Source: Clostridia bacterium
GTDB taxonomy: Bacteria; Bacillota; Clostridia; Oscillospirales; Acutalibacteraceae
Length of the DNA stretch: 61,985 nt
Assembly: GCA_017440965.1 (NCBI GenBank)
Contig: JAFSGH010000004.1
Span: 1 to 61,985 of the forward strand
Direction of reading: 5' to 3'
Part shown: in pieces, positions 42,664-50,960 of the stretch
Position numbering within the stretch: the first letter of the stretch is position 1
Layout of the letters: each line of letters begins with the position of its first letter
Program-made: the position numbers and the translations under genes
The notes under the pieces: model-generated
Told to the model about the DNA's origin: nothing
Databases searched by the model: none
What the model saw: the letters and a program-made list of their open reading frames with translations, nothing else

Positions 42664-44118
42664 ATGGCAGATACAGATAAGAATAAGAATAATGATATAG
42701 GCACAGAAGAAAGCGTTGATGATATACTTGCAGGTATTCTCAATCCCGACGGTACCTTCAATGATGAATTCAACGGACTTTTCGCAAGATATGTGGGTGG
42801 GGGACAGCCTGCCGCCGTTGTACCCGATGCGGATCTTTCCGACAGAACCGATGAAGAACCCCCCAAGGAAAGGCTCGCTTATGATTCGGGTGAGCTTTCA
42901 CGCAATGCTGAGAAAACCGCAGATGAGCGTATTGCGGGAAAAATGTCTCCCGAGGTCAGAGATATCTATGAGGAGGCATCCTCTGATGCTCAGCGTCCCG
43001 AATTTACCGCTTCAGGCGATGTAAGATATCCCACTATGGGTGTCGGCGAAGCAGAGCAGAGAGTTGTTTTTGATGCTGACTGGGAGGAAAGAGCAAAAAA
43101 AGAAGCCGCAAGAAGAGAGAGAGTCCGTCAGGACAGAATGCTCCGCGGTGACAGTACATATGCCCGCACCTTTGTGGCAGGCGGTATGTATATGCCTCAG
43201 AGAAATCCTTATGTGGATGCTCCCGGTGCAAATCCTCTTTATATAGATCCCCTTTCAGGTGATGAGGATTTTGAAACTGCCGATGAGACCTCAGCATATT
43301 ATAACAGTCATAAAAAACCTTTTTTTCCGGAGGGTTTTTCCGCGGCCCCAAAAAGTAGTTCTGCTGCGGGCGGAAAAACCACAAATTCCGGCAGCGGCAG
43401 AGGATATTCAAGCCGTGACAAAGGCAGCAGAATGGCAGACGGAGCTTCCGCAGATTGGCTCAGAGTAGAGGATAAAGCCGATAAAAAGAAGAAAAAAAGA
43501 GGTCTGTCCAGAAGAAAAAAAGTAAAAGACATCTCAGACAATAAGTCTGATGACAGCGCTGCAGAGTTTACTCCTGATTCTGCTTCTCTTGTGCCCTCTG
43601 CAGGAGAGGTGCCTCAGCGTCCCCGCGTTTCACCTTTTGCGGGAGAGGATATCAACGATGTTGCTGACGAGACAAAGGGTCTTCGCTCTACCGTAGCTGA
43701 GATCGTTGATAAGTATAACAAGAGAAGTGAAGAGGAGGCCCGCAGACAGCAGGAGGAAAAGGAAAGGCTGGAGGAGCTTCGCAGAGAGCAGGAGCTTCGT
43801 GAACGCCGCAGACAGGAGGAGCTGCGTCTTCTTAAAAAGGAAATGAGTCCCGAGCTGTGCGAGGCTATAGACAGCGAAGAGGATTCACCTTCCTTTGACG
43901 AGTATGACGATTTTTCAACAGATCCCTCTGAGAATAATGACAAAAAGACAGAGAAAAAGCCGGAAAAGATATTCGGCGTAGTCTTTGATCCGGCGGCATT
44001 TGACAGTGAGTCTTATGTTGAAAGACTGGAGGACGGCGACGGCACGGATGAGGAAGAGGTCCGCGAAAATGCTGTCACCGTTAAAAATGATAAAAAGAAA
44101 AAAAGATCTAAAAAATAA
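42664..44118 (+). CDS. Disordered, charged coiled-coil protein
   Basis: 484 residues, no signal peptide or membrane helix, so cytoplasmic. It is low in hydrophobic residues, with Asp/Glu- and Lys/Arg-rich blocks (KADKKKKKRGLSRRKKVKD) and one clear coiled-coil of about 60 residues in the second half (KYNKRSEEEARRQQEEKERL onward). I do not recognise a family. It lies 24 bases after sortase 1 and 30 before sortase 2, which suggests a linked job, perhaps an inner-face scaffold, but that is inference. AAAGGGGAA precedes the ATG. Confidence 0.8.
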   Translation: MADTDKNKNNDIGTEESVDDILAGILNPDGTFNDEFNGLFARYVGGGQPAAVVPDADLSDRTDEEPPKERLAYDSGELSRNAEKTADERIAGKMSPEVRDIYEEASSDAQRPEFTASGDVRYPTMGVGEAEQRVVFDADWEERAKKEAARRERVRQDRMLRGDSTYARTFVAGGMYMPQRNPYVDAPGANPLYIDPLSGDEDFETADETSAYYNSHKKPFFPEGFSAAPKSSSAAGGKTTNSGSGRGYSSRDKGSRMADGASADWLRVEDKADKKKKKRGLSRRKKVKDISDNKSDDSAAEFTPDSASLVPSAGEVPQRPRVSPFAGEDINDVADETKGLRSTVAEIVDKYNKRSEEEARRQQEEKERLEELRREQELRERRRQEELRLLKKEMSPELCEAIDSEEDSPSFDEYDDFSTDPSENNDKKTEKKPEKIFGVVFDPAAFDSESYVERLEDGDGTDEEEVRENAVTVKNDKKKKRSKK

Positions 44119-44148
44119 GGGATCGGCTCCCTTACGAAAGGATATACA

Positions 44149-45666
44149 GTGAAACACTCAAAAAACAATTTTGATGAGCCTGCAAGGGTGATAAAAAGAG
44201 ACAATGCACCGGCAGAGACCGTGTATGCTCTCACCTTTTCTGAGGCTGTATCGAATTATTTTAACAGCCGCTTCTCAAAGGAGAATTTCAGGCGTTTTAT
44301 AAAGGACAGCTTTCCTCAGAAGGATGACAGTACAAGAGAGAAGGTAAGAAAGACCGTAATGGATGTCTCCTTTGTGCTTCTCGTTCTCGGACTTGCGTAT
44401 ATGGTCTTTTATTATTTCAGCTACCGTGAAAGAATAGCTGACCTTAAGAACTGGGAGATCTCTGTTGAAAGCTTTGACGAGGATGAGCTTTTTGACTTCG
44501 AGATCGAAAAGCTCTGGCAGGATATTAAGGAGCAATATCCCGATGTGGATTTCCCTGAGGGAATGAGCATTAAATTTGCAAGCCTTTATGCGGTAAATCA
44601 GGATGTCGTAGGTATTCTCAATATCCCCGGAAACGGTATATGGACACCGCTTCTTCTGAATAAGACTCATCCTATGTATTATCTCAGAAAGGACCTTTAC
44701 GGCGAATATAACCGTTACGGCAATCCTTATGTTGATTATGAATGCAATATGGATAAGGGAAAGCTCAGCAAGAATACCATAATCTACGGTCATAATACTC
44801 ACGATAAACTGGGCTTCAATAAGCTTACAAACTATATGAAGCTTGCAGGCTATAAGCAGGCTCCCGTGATCGAGCTTGAAACTCTTTACGAAAAGACACA
44901 GTGGAAGATATTCGGGGTAATGCTGACGAATTCCACATCTGCCGCAGACAGAGGACATCTTTTCAATTATCTTATTACGGATTTTTCATCAAACGATCAG
45001 TTTATGACGGTAATAAAGGGCATAGCCGAAAGATCTATGATAAAGACCGATGTGGATGTTAAGGCAAGCGATAAGATACTCACTCTTTATACCTGCTATC
45101 AGGATATTTTTGACGGCGGAAGACTTGTTGTTTTTGCAAGGCTTGTAAGAGAGGGTGAAAGTGCCGAGGTGGATGTATCAAAGGCAAAATTCAACCATAA
45201 TGCCCGCTATCCTCAGGCTTATTACGATCAGCTTGGACTTAAAAATCCCTATGAGGCTCTGACACAGCCTATAATTTATGAAACAAACGAAAACGGTGAG
45301 ATCATTGGTGAAATGACGGATTCTCCCTTTGCGGATGACGATCCCTCAGCTACTGTTGAAAACACGACCTTGCCCGTAAATCAGGAAACAACGCTTGCTC
45401 CCACGGTGACTGAGCCTGAAGGCACAACAGCGGTGTCTGCTGTGCCCGAAAATACAACAGCCGCACCTCCTGCAGCTGACACAACGGCAGGATCGCAGGT
45501 GCCCGAAACCACCGCACCTGCTCCCGTTTTACCTGAAAATACTACGGCGGCACCGCAGGTGAATACCACTGCTCCCGCCGCACCGCCTTCAACGGCACCT
45601 GCTTCACCGCCCCCGACGGCTCCTGCAGCACCTGCCGAAACTTCTCCCGCGGCTCCTGCCGCATAA
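44149..45666 (+). CDS. Class B sortase 2 with Thr/Pro/Ala-rich tail
   Basis: 505 residues starting with GTG after GAAAGGA. A basic leader, a membrane helix (about 70-90) and a catalytic domain with His215 (IIYGHNTHDKLGF), Cys316 (LTLYTCYQD) and Arg325 (GGRLVVFARLV). After the domain comes a tail of about 110 residues made of Thr, Ala and Pro with some Ser and Glu (repeats such as PENTTAAP and TAPAAP), which looks like a wall-spanning or glycosylated stalk. Such a tail on the enzyme itself is unusual. Sequence similarity to sortase 1 (ARLVREGE, the SKNTIIYGH block) shows they are paralogues. Confidence 0.93.
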   Translation: MKHSKNNFDEPARVIKRDNAPAETVYALTFSEAVSNYFNSRFSKENFRRFIKDSFPQKDDSTREKVRKTVMDVSFVLLVLGLAYMVFYYFSYRERIADLKNWEISVESFDEDELFDFEIEKLWQDIKEQYPDVDFPEGMSIKFASLYAVNQDVVGILNIPGNGIWTPLLLNKTHPMYYLRKDLYGEYNRYGNPYVDYECNMDKGKLSKNTIIYGHNTHDKLGFNKLTNYMKLAGYKQAPVIELETLYEKTQWKIFGVMLTNSTSAADRGHLFNYLITDFSSNDQFMTVIKGIAERSMIKTDVDVKASDKILTLYTCYQDIFDGGRLVVFARLVREGESAEVDVSKAKFNHNARYPQAYYDQLGLKNPYEALTQPIIYETNENGEIIGEMTDSPFADDDPSATVENTTLPVNQETTLAPTVTEPEGTTAVSAVPENTTAAPPAADTTAGSQVPETTAPAPVLPENTTAAPQVNTTAPAAPPSTAPASPPPTAPAAPAETSPAAPAA

Positions 45667-45706
45667 ACCTTCATACGGGTGTGAAAATTTAAGAAAAGGA
45701 AAGAAT

Positions 45707-47071
45707 ATGAAGATCAGATTTTTTTTGTTGGGAACAGATAAATATGCCTCATCCGAAAGGCTTGAGGGAGAACTGAAATATGTTTTCTCTGATTTTCTTA
45801 CGGATGACGGAGATGTACAGGTCTTTTCCGATATCAAGGATGCCACCAATGATATTGCAAAAGCCGTATCGGATACCCATGCGTTGGTGTTTATTTCCGA
45901 TTGCGAGGCCTTCGGCAATACAAAGCTGATGCTTTCAAAGGCATTCGGCTTTGAGCTCAGCTGTGATGCGGATATTCTCAGTAAGGCTTGTGAGACATAC
46001 GGAAAGGATATCTCTGAGGAGGACTATGATTTCTCCGTCTGCCATGCCTTTGTGCCTCAGAATGCAAGAACCTTTGTGCTTGAGGACGGAAAATATGCAG
46101 GCTTTTCGGTGGCAAACGGTAATCAGACCATAATTCTGCTTCCGTTTGAAAAAGACCGCACCAATGCTCTTATAAGCTCCCTTGTTATTCCCTATCTCAA
46201 TTCTGTTTATCATGTGAATATAGACAGCGGAAAATATAAGGAATACAATGCCTCCCGTCTCGGTGAGATCATTCTTGCCAAGGATCTCAGAATTGCCGTT
46301 GCAGGTACGAACACGGCAACATTTTTCAAGGAATATATTTCTTCTGCCGAGGGACTTTCTGACAGGATAACGGTATCTCCCATGACCGAAAAAAGAGGTG
46401 CTATGCAGCCCGTTGATTATGTGGTGAATCTTGCCATCACCGCATCGGAGCTTTTATCCTGCAGATACGGTGTTGCAATATCAAATGCGTTCTATACGGG
46501 AGACAGCCCCGAAAGTGAAAAGATAGTTTACCTTGCAGTGGCCAATGAAAGAGAGACTGCTGTCAGAGAGATACATTCCTTTAAGGGTGAGGAGATTCCG
46601 TCTTTTCTTGCAAGATGCAGTGCAGACCTGTGTCTTTTTATCTGTGATATCATTGCAGGGGATGAGGAGCATTCTGACGATATTTCAAAAAGAGAAAAAG
46701 CGGCGGCAGGAAGATATAAGACGGCAATTGCCGCGGTAGCTGCTGTAATTGTTGCTCTTGCAGTTTTCTCGGGCGTATATTTCCATACTCACGAATATAC
46801 ATTGAGCGAATGGGCAGATCATTTTATAGAATGGATATTCCCCGCAGGTAACCCCTTTGAGGGCATTTTCAGTGATAAGACGCCGGGAAGCGGCGAGGAT
46901 ACATCATCAGAAGAGCAGGCTGAAGCCTCCTCCAACGGGAATAGCGAAGCCATCTCAGAAGGCTTATTATCTGAGGAAGCTTCTTCGGAAGAGGTATTGA
47001 CGGATGAAATCTTATCAGATGAAAATTCATCCTCTGAAAATACCTCATCGGATGAGACACAGTCTCTTTAA
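45707..47071 (+). CDS. Membrane-anchored, degenerate CinA-like protein
   Basis: 454 residues. Residues 1-165 resemble the MoCF-like domain of CinA (MKIRFFLLGTDKYASS; QNARTFVLEDGKYAGFSV then IILLPFEKD), and about 194-316 resemble the PncC/CinA amidohydrolase domain (LRIAVAGTNTATFF; YGVAISNAFYTGDSPESEK; SFKGEE). The catalytic ESCTGG of active PncC is replaced by AGTNTAT, so deamidase activity is unlikely. A membrane helix follows at about 338-358, then an acidic Ser/Glu-rich tail of about 70 residues outside. The CinA assignment is my reading of faint similarity. It sits between sortase 2 and the SpoIID protein. AAAAGGAAAG precedes the ATG. Confidence 0.7.
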   Translation: MKIRFFLLGTDKYASSERLEGELKYVFSDFLTDDGDVQVFSDIKDATNDIAKAVSDTHALVFISDCEAFGNTKLMLSKAFGFELSCDADILSKACETYGKDISEEDYDFSVCHAFVPQNARTFVLEDGKYAGFSVANGNQTIILLPFEKDRTNALISSLVIPYLNSVYHVNIDSGKYKEYNASRLGEIILAKDLRIAVAGTNTATFFKEYISSAEGLSDRITVSPMTEKRGAMQPVDYVVNLAITASELLSCRYGVAISNAFYTGDSPESEKIVYLAVANERETAVREIHSFKGEEIPSFLARCSADLCLFICDIIAGDEEHSDDISKREKAAAGRYKTAIAAVAAVIVALAVFSGVYFHTHEYTLSEWADHFIEWIFPAGNPFEGIFSDKTPGSGEDTSSEEQAEASSNGNSEAISEGLLSEEASSEEVLTDEILSDENSSSENTSSDETQSL

Positions 47072-47125
47072 TACCGATAACGTAAGAAAGGTATAACACT
47101 GTTTGTCTGTTGACGGTGATATGGT

Positions 47126-48430
47126 GTGAAGATGAAAAGGACTGTAAAAATATTGATATCCCTGATATTTATATTAAGCATGCTGATGCCTTTTTCCCTT
47201 TCAGCTTCGGCTGATGCGTTGGGAGAGGAGAAGCAGAGCTTTCTTTTCGGAGATGTTGACAGAGATAAAAATATTTCCTCTGCCGACGCAAGGCTTTCTT
47301 TGCGTTTTGCGGTCTCGTTGGACAGATATTCAAGGGGACATCTTCTTCTGGGGGATACCGATAATGACGGGGGCTTCTCCTCTTCGGATGCAAGAAGCAT
47401 TCTGAGAGCAGCTGTAGGAATTGAGTCCTTAAGGACAAGTACCGTGGAAATTACACTTTCTGATTTTGATGTTTTCCCCGAGGAAAATGAGTCTGACTTT
47501 GAATGGGTGATTCCCGATGCTCCCGTTACGGAGGGGAAGGCCGATACATTTACATTTACGGTATACGGCTACGGACACGGAGTCGGTCTTTCGCAGTACG
47601 GAGCGCTGTCACTTGATGAGATGGGCTATACATATGACAGAATTCTCAACCATTATTATACGGGCGTGGAAATAAAGTATATTTCCGAATTTCCTGCCGT
47701 CACGCTTTATCCCGTAGGAAGATACACTGAGGAGTCTCCCGATGAGCTTGTTTATTCAAAGGAGGAGGTTCCCACCGCGGAGCTTCTTACAAGAATAGTC
47801 TATCAGGAGATATACGGCCTTACAAAAAAGGATATGCATTCCGAGGCGCTTAAGGCTCAGGCTGTTGCTGTATTTACCAATCTTGTTTATTACGGCTTTG
47901 ATGTAAACAGCCGTTGGAGTGTGGGTATTGCAAGTCCGAAGACATACGAACAGATGCCCGATGAGCTTAAGACGGCAGTCAATGAGGTTCTGGGACTATA
48001 TATAACAAAAATCGGTGAGGAAGAGCCGATACAGGCTGTCTACAGCTGTATGTGTGCGGGAATGAGTGCCGATGCCACGGATATATGGGGCGGAAAATAC
48101 TCATATCTGAAGGCTGTGGAAAGTCCCTTTGATATGCAAAGAAAAGGCTTTATAACCACTGTTGAATTCACCTCTGAGGAGCTTCGTACACGAATAGAGA
48201 ATTACGCAAAGAATAACGGTACGGAAATAACCTTGTCTGATGATCCGTCGCAATGGATAGAGATACTTGAACACAGCGGTTCAATAGACGCTGACAGAGG
48301 CTATGTAATAAAAATCAGAGTAGGCGACAGGGAGCTTACGGGATATAATCAGTTTCTTATGAAGCTTCTGGGAAATACTCTCAGATCTCCCTGTTTTACC
48401 GTTACATACACTCCGCCGACGGCAGAGTAA
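47126..48430 (+). CDS. Dockerin-bearing SpoIID/LytB domain protein
   Basis: 434 residues. A signal peptide (about 1-30) leads to a type I dockerin at 41-100 with its two calcium loops, [20 protein letters not shown] and [20 protein letters not shown]. Then comes a SpoIID-type domain: [13 protein letters not shown] at 148-160, and later [13 protein letters not shown] with the likely catalytic Glu228, [11 protein letters not shown] and [17 protein letters not shown]. In SpoIID the GHGVGMSQ block is normally the last, so the domain looks circularly permuted. SpoIID proteins are lytic transglycosylases or amidase enhancers acting on peptidoglycan. A dockerin implies docking on a cohesin scaffold. 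The start is GTG 47126 after GGTGAT, or ATG 47132. Confidence 0.9.
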   Translation: MKMKRTVKILISLIFILSMLMPFSLSASADALGEEKQSFLFGDVDRDKNISSADARLSLRFAVSLDRYSRGHLLLGDTDNDGGFSSSDARSILRAAVGIESLRTSTVEITLSDFDVFPEENESDFEWVIPDAPVTEGKADTFTFTVYGYGHGVGLSQYGALSLDEMGYTYDRILNHYYTGVEIKYISEFPAVTLYPVGRYTEESPDELVYSKEEVPTAELLTRIVYQEIYGLTKKDMHSEALKAQAVAVFTNLVYYGFDVNSRWSVGIASPKTYEQMPDELKTAVNEVLGLYITKIGEEEPIQAVYSCMCAGMSADATDIWGGKYSYLKAVESPFDMQRKGFITTVEFTSEELRTRIENYAKNNGTEITLSDDPSQWIEILEHSGSIDADRGYVIKIRVGDRELTGYNQFLMKLLGNTLRSPCFTVTYTPPTAE

Positions 48431-48447
48431 CAAAAAAGGTGACACTT

Positions 48448-49002
48448 ATGGATAGAGAAAGAATAAAAAATGCAGTAAGAGAGATACTTATTGCTATCGG
48501 TGAGGATCCTGACAGAGAGGGCCTTCTTGAAACTCCCGACAGAGTTGCAAGAATGTATGAGGAGGTCTTTCGCGGTCTTGAGGAGGATCCCGAGCAGCAT
48601 CTTAAGATATTTACAGAGGAAAAGAACGAGGAAATGGTCGTTGTCCGTGATATTCCTCTTTACTCTATGTGCGAGCATCACATTCTGCCCTTTGTGGGAA
48701 AGGCTCATATAGCGTATATTCCCGGAAACGGAAAGGTGATAGGTCTTTCCAAGCTTGCAAGGATAGTCGATAATTTTGCAAGAAGACCTCAGATACAGGA
48801 AAAGCTTACCTCTCAGATAGCGGATTTCCTTATGGAAAAGCTTGAGCCTCAGGGGGTTGCAGTTGTTATTGAGGCTGAGCATCTTTGTATGACAATGAGA
48901 GGTGCAAGAGCCGCCGGCTCAAAGACGACCACATCTGCCTTAAGAGGCAGTATGCGTTCAGATGCAAGAACAAGAGCAGAAGCACTTTCTCTTATAACCT
49001 GA
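48448..49002 (+). CDS. folE: GTP cyclohydrolase I
   Basis: 184 residues, typical length. Zinc ligands are seen in [19 protein letters not shown] (Cys and His) and [11 protein letters not shown]; the tail [10 protein letters not shown] matches the family. It converts GTP to dihydroneopterin triphosphate, first step of folate and of some deazapurine pathways. ATG 48448 follows AAAAAGGTGA; an in-frame GTG three codons earlier overlaps that site. It trails the SpoIID gene by 17 bases and may ride on the same transcript, without an obvious functional tie. Confidence 0.98.
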   Translation: MDRERIKNAVREILIAIGEDPDREGLLETPDRVARMYEEVFRGLEEDPEQHLKIFTEEKNEEMVVVRDIPLYSMCEHHILPFVGKAHIAYIPGNGKVIGLSKLARIVDNFARRPQIQEKLTSQIADFLMEKLEPQGVAVVIEAEHLCMTMRGARAAGSKTTTSALRGSMRSDARTRAEALSLIT

Positions 49003-49050
49003 TAAAGGTCTTATGGTATAAATTTTGCACTTTACAGCTCGGAGGTAAAT

Positions 49051-50319
49051 ATGTCAACACCGCTTGCAGACAGAATAAGACCGAAAAATCTGAATGAAAT
49101 AGCAGGTCAGCGCCATTTGTTCTCAGAGGGCGCTGTTCTTCGTAATATAATCGAATCGGGAAATATCCCGAATCTTATTTTCTACGGTCCGTCGGGCACG
49201 GGAAAGACCACCGTTGCAAGAATAATTGCGGCATCCACAAATAAGAGACTTCATATTCTCAACGGAACGAGTGCATCACTTTCTGATGTAAAGGATGTCA
49301 TTTCGGAGATCAATACCATAGCCGCACCTAACGGACTTCTTTTGTATCTTGATGAGATACAGTATTTCAATAAAAAACAGCAGCAATCTCTTCTGCAGTA
49401 TATCGAAAACGGCGACATCACACTTATTGCATCAACGACCGAGAATCCCTATTTTTATATATATTCCGCAGTTCTCAGCCGTTCCACGGTCTTTGAATTC
49501 AAGAGCATTTCTCAGGAGGATGCCGTCCCCGGTATTGAAAGGGCATTTTCCATTATGAGCGAGGACAGCGGCGAGGAATACGATATAGAGGATGGCGTTA
49601 TTGAATACATAGCCTCTTCCTGCGGCGGTGATATGAGAAAGGCTGCAAATATTGCGGAGCTCAGTGTTCTCGGCTCGGAGCGTGCAAAAGAAAATGAAAA
49701 AAGAGCCGTTACTCTTGATACCGTAAAGCAGGTATGCACAAGAACGGCTATGCATTATGACAGGCAGGGTGACGAGTATTACGATATGCTCTCGGCTTAT
49801 CAGAAATCTATGCGCGGCTCTGATGCTGATGCCGCACTTCACTATCTTGCGAGAATTCTCGAGGCAGGAGATCTGATATCGGCAACGAGAAGACTTATGG
49901 TATGTGCCTGCGAGGATGTGGGACTTGCGTATCCTATGATAATTCCCATAGTAAAATCAGCTTGCGATATTGCAATGCAGGTAGGACTTCCCGAGGCTCG
50001 CATTCCTCTTGCGGATGCTGTTATTCTTGTCTGCAATTCGCCGAAATCAAATTCAGGCGAGGCGGCTATAGATGCGGCACTTTCCGATGTAAGAGCAGGT
50101 CTTGCAGGACCTGTGCCGAGACATCTTCAGAATAAGCATTTTGACGGAGAGGATGCCGCCGTCAAGGGACAGCATTATAAATATCCTCATGATGCTCCCA
50201 ATCATTGGCTGAAGCAGCAGTATCTTCCCGACAGCGTAAAGGATAGACAGTATTATTTCTACGGAGACAACAAGACCGAGCAGGCTGCAAAGGAATACTG
50301 GGCAAAAATAAAAAAATAG
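49051..50319 (+). CDS. rarA: Replication-associated recombination ATPase RarA
   Basis: 422 residues, AAA+ family of MgsA/RarA (WRNIP1). It starts PLADRIRPKNLNEIAGQRHL; Walker A GPSGTGKTT, Walker B LLLYLDEIQYFNKKQQQ, sensor STTENPYF, and the C-terminal tetramer domain with ISATRRLMVCACEDVGLAYP and NHWLKQQYLPD. It acts at stalled replication forks with SSB. CGGAGG precedes the ATG. It ends in the convergent region with the second copy of the intergenic element. Confidence 0.97.
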   Translation: MSTPLADRIRPKNLNEIAGQRHLFSEGAVLRNIIESGNIPNLIFYGPSGTGKTTVARIIAASTNKRLHILNGTSASLSDVKDVISEINTIAAPNGLLLYLDEIQYFNKKQQQSLLQYIENGDITLIASTTENPYFYIYSAVLSRSTVFEFKSISQEDAVPGIERAFSIMSEDSGEEYDIEDGVIEYIASSCGGDMRKAANIAELSVLGSERAKENEKRAVTLDTVKQVCTRTAMHYDRQGDEYYDMLSAYQKSMRGSDADAALHYLARILEAGDLISATRRLMVCACEDVGLAYPMIIPIVKSACDIAMQVGLPEARIPLADAVILVCNSPKSNSGEAAIDAALSDVRAGLAGPVPRHLQNKHFDGEDAAVKGQHYKYPHDAPNHWLKQQYLPDSVKDRQYYFYGDNKTEQAAKEYWAKIKK

Positions 50320-50456
50320 TCGTTATTGTATTAAAGCAGAGCCTTTGCATATGAATTGCGGTTATAATGCGTCTTTCAATATATACAGAGCTTTGTTATT
50401 GCTCTGTTCAGCAGTAATTCCCATAAATAAGAAAAAAAATCTTACGATTTGTCAAC

Positions 50457-50538
50457 CCCCTACCCCCAATCTTGGGGACTGTAGGTGTTTCTTGTTATAA
50501 GCAAAATTGCTCACATTGCGAGCAATTTCCTATATAAT
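50457..50538 (+). repeat. Intergenic element, copy B
   Basis: Contains CCCCCAATCTTGGGG, then GTGTTTCTTGTTATAAGCAA, AATTGCTCACATTGCGAGCAA and TTTCC. This matches copy A at 3031-3113 in order and spacing. Both copies lie at convergent gene ends just before a bidirectional terminator and in the same orientation. Confidence 0.65.
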
Positions 50539-50540
50539 AA

Positions 50541-50574
50541 AAAAAGCTTCCGTTGCCGTGACGGAAGCTTTTTT
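50541..50574. terminator. Bidirectional terminator between rarA and the DHHW-like gene
   Basis: AAAAAGCTTCCGT pairs with ACGGAAGCTTTTTT: a 13-bp stem with A-run and T-run flanks. Confidence 0.92.
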
Positions 50575-50600
50575 GTGCGTTTTCTTGCGGGTAAGCTTTT

Positions 50601-50945
50601 TTATCCTGCTTCTGTTATTTCGGATGTGTTTTCCGTGACGCTTTCATTAAGCCCATTTGCTTCACGGTCACCGAAAGCAATACTGAGTCCCGATCTGATT
50701 TTTTTTACGGTATCGCGAAAGGGTACGGTGTCGGAAAACCAGAGTGAGATATCAGAAAACCAGTCGCCGCTTGTAAGGGCGGATACGGTAAATTCGGGGA
50801 ATTCGGTCAGTTTGTTATCCTTTATCTCAGCTGCTGTCGGTCTCAGCGGGAATATAAAGCATATTGCAGATAAAATAAGAATTATAGCTGCCGAGACAGT
50901 AAGCTTTATCACTCTGTGAGAAGCGGCAGAGGGTAATTTTTTCAT
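50601..50945 (-). CDS. Short DHHW-like membrane protein
   Basis: 114 residues. One membrane helix (about 13-33) and then PEFTVSALTSGDWFSDISLW, WFSDTVPFRDTVKKI, which resembles the N-terminal part of DHHW/AlgX-like proteins that partner MBOAT acyltransferases. Full DHHW proteins have 350-400 residues with catalytic Asp and His; here the gene stops before that region and runs into a terminator. Either it is a remnant or a short accessory form. The ribosome site AGGAGGAATC is strong. It lies 15 bases after the MBOAT gene. Confidence 0.75.
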   Translation of the reverse strand: MKKLPSAASHRVIKLTVSAAIILILSAICFIFPLRPTAAEIKDNKLTEFPEFTVSALTSGDWFSDISLWFSDTVPFRDTVKKIRSGLSIAFGDREANGLNESVTENTSEITEAG

Positions 50946-50960
50946 TTTGATTCCTCCTTA

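Noticed and set aside
45381-45674. Ala/Gly/Val-rich minus-strand frame
   Set aside because: Antisense image of the Thr/Pro/Ala tail of sortase 2; repetitive composition keeps the frame open.
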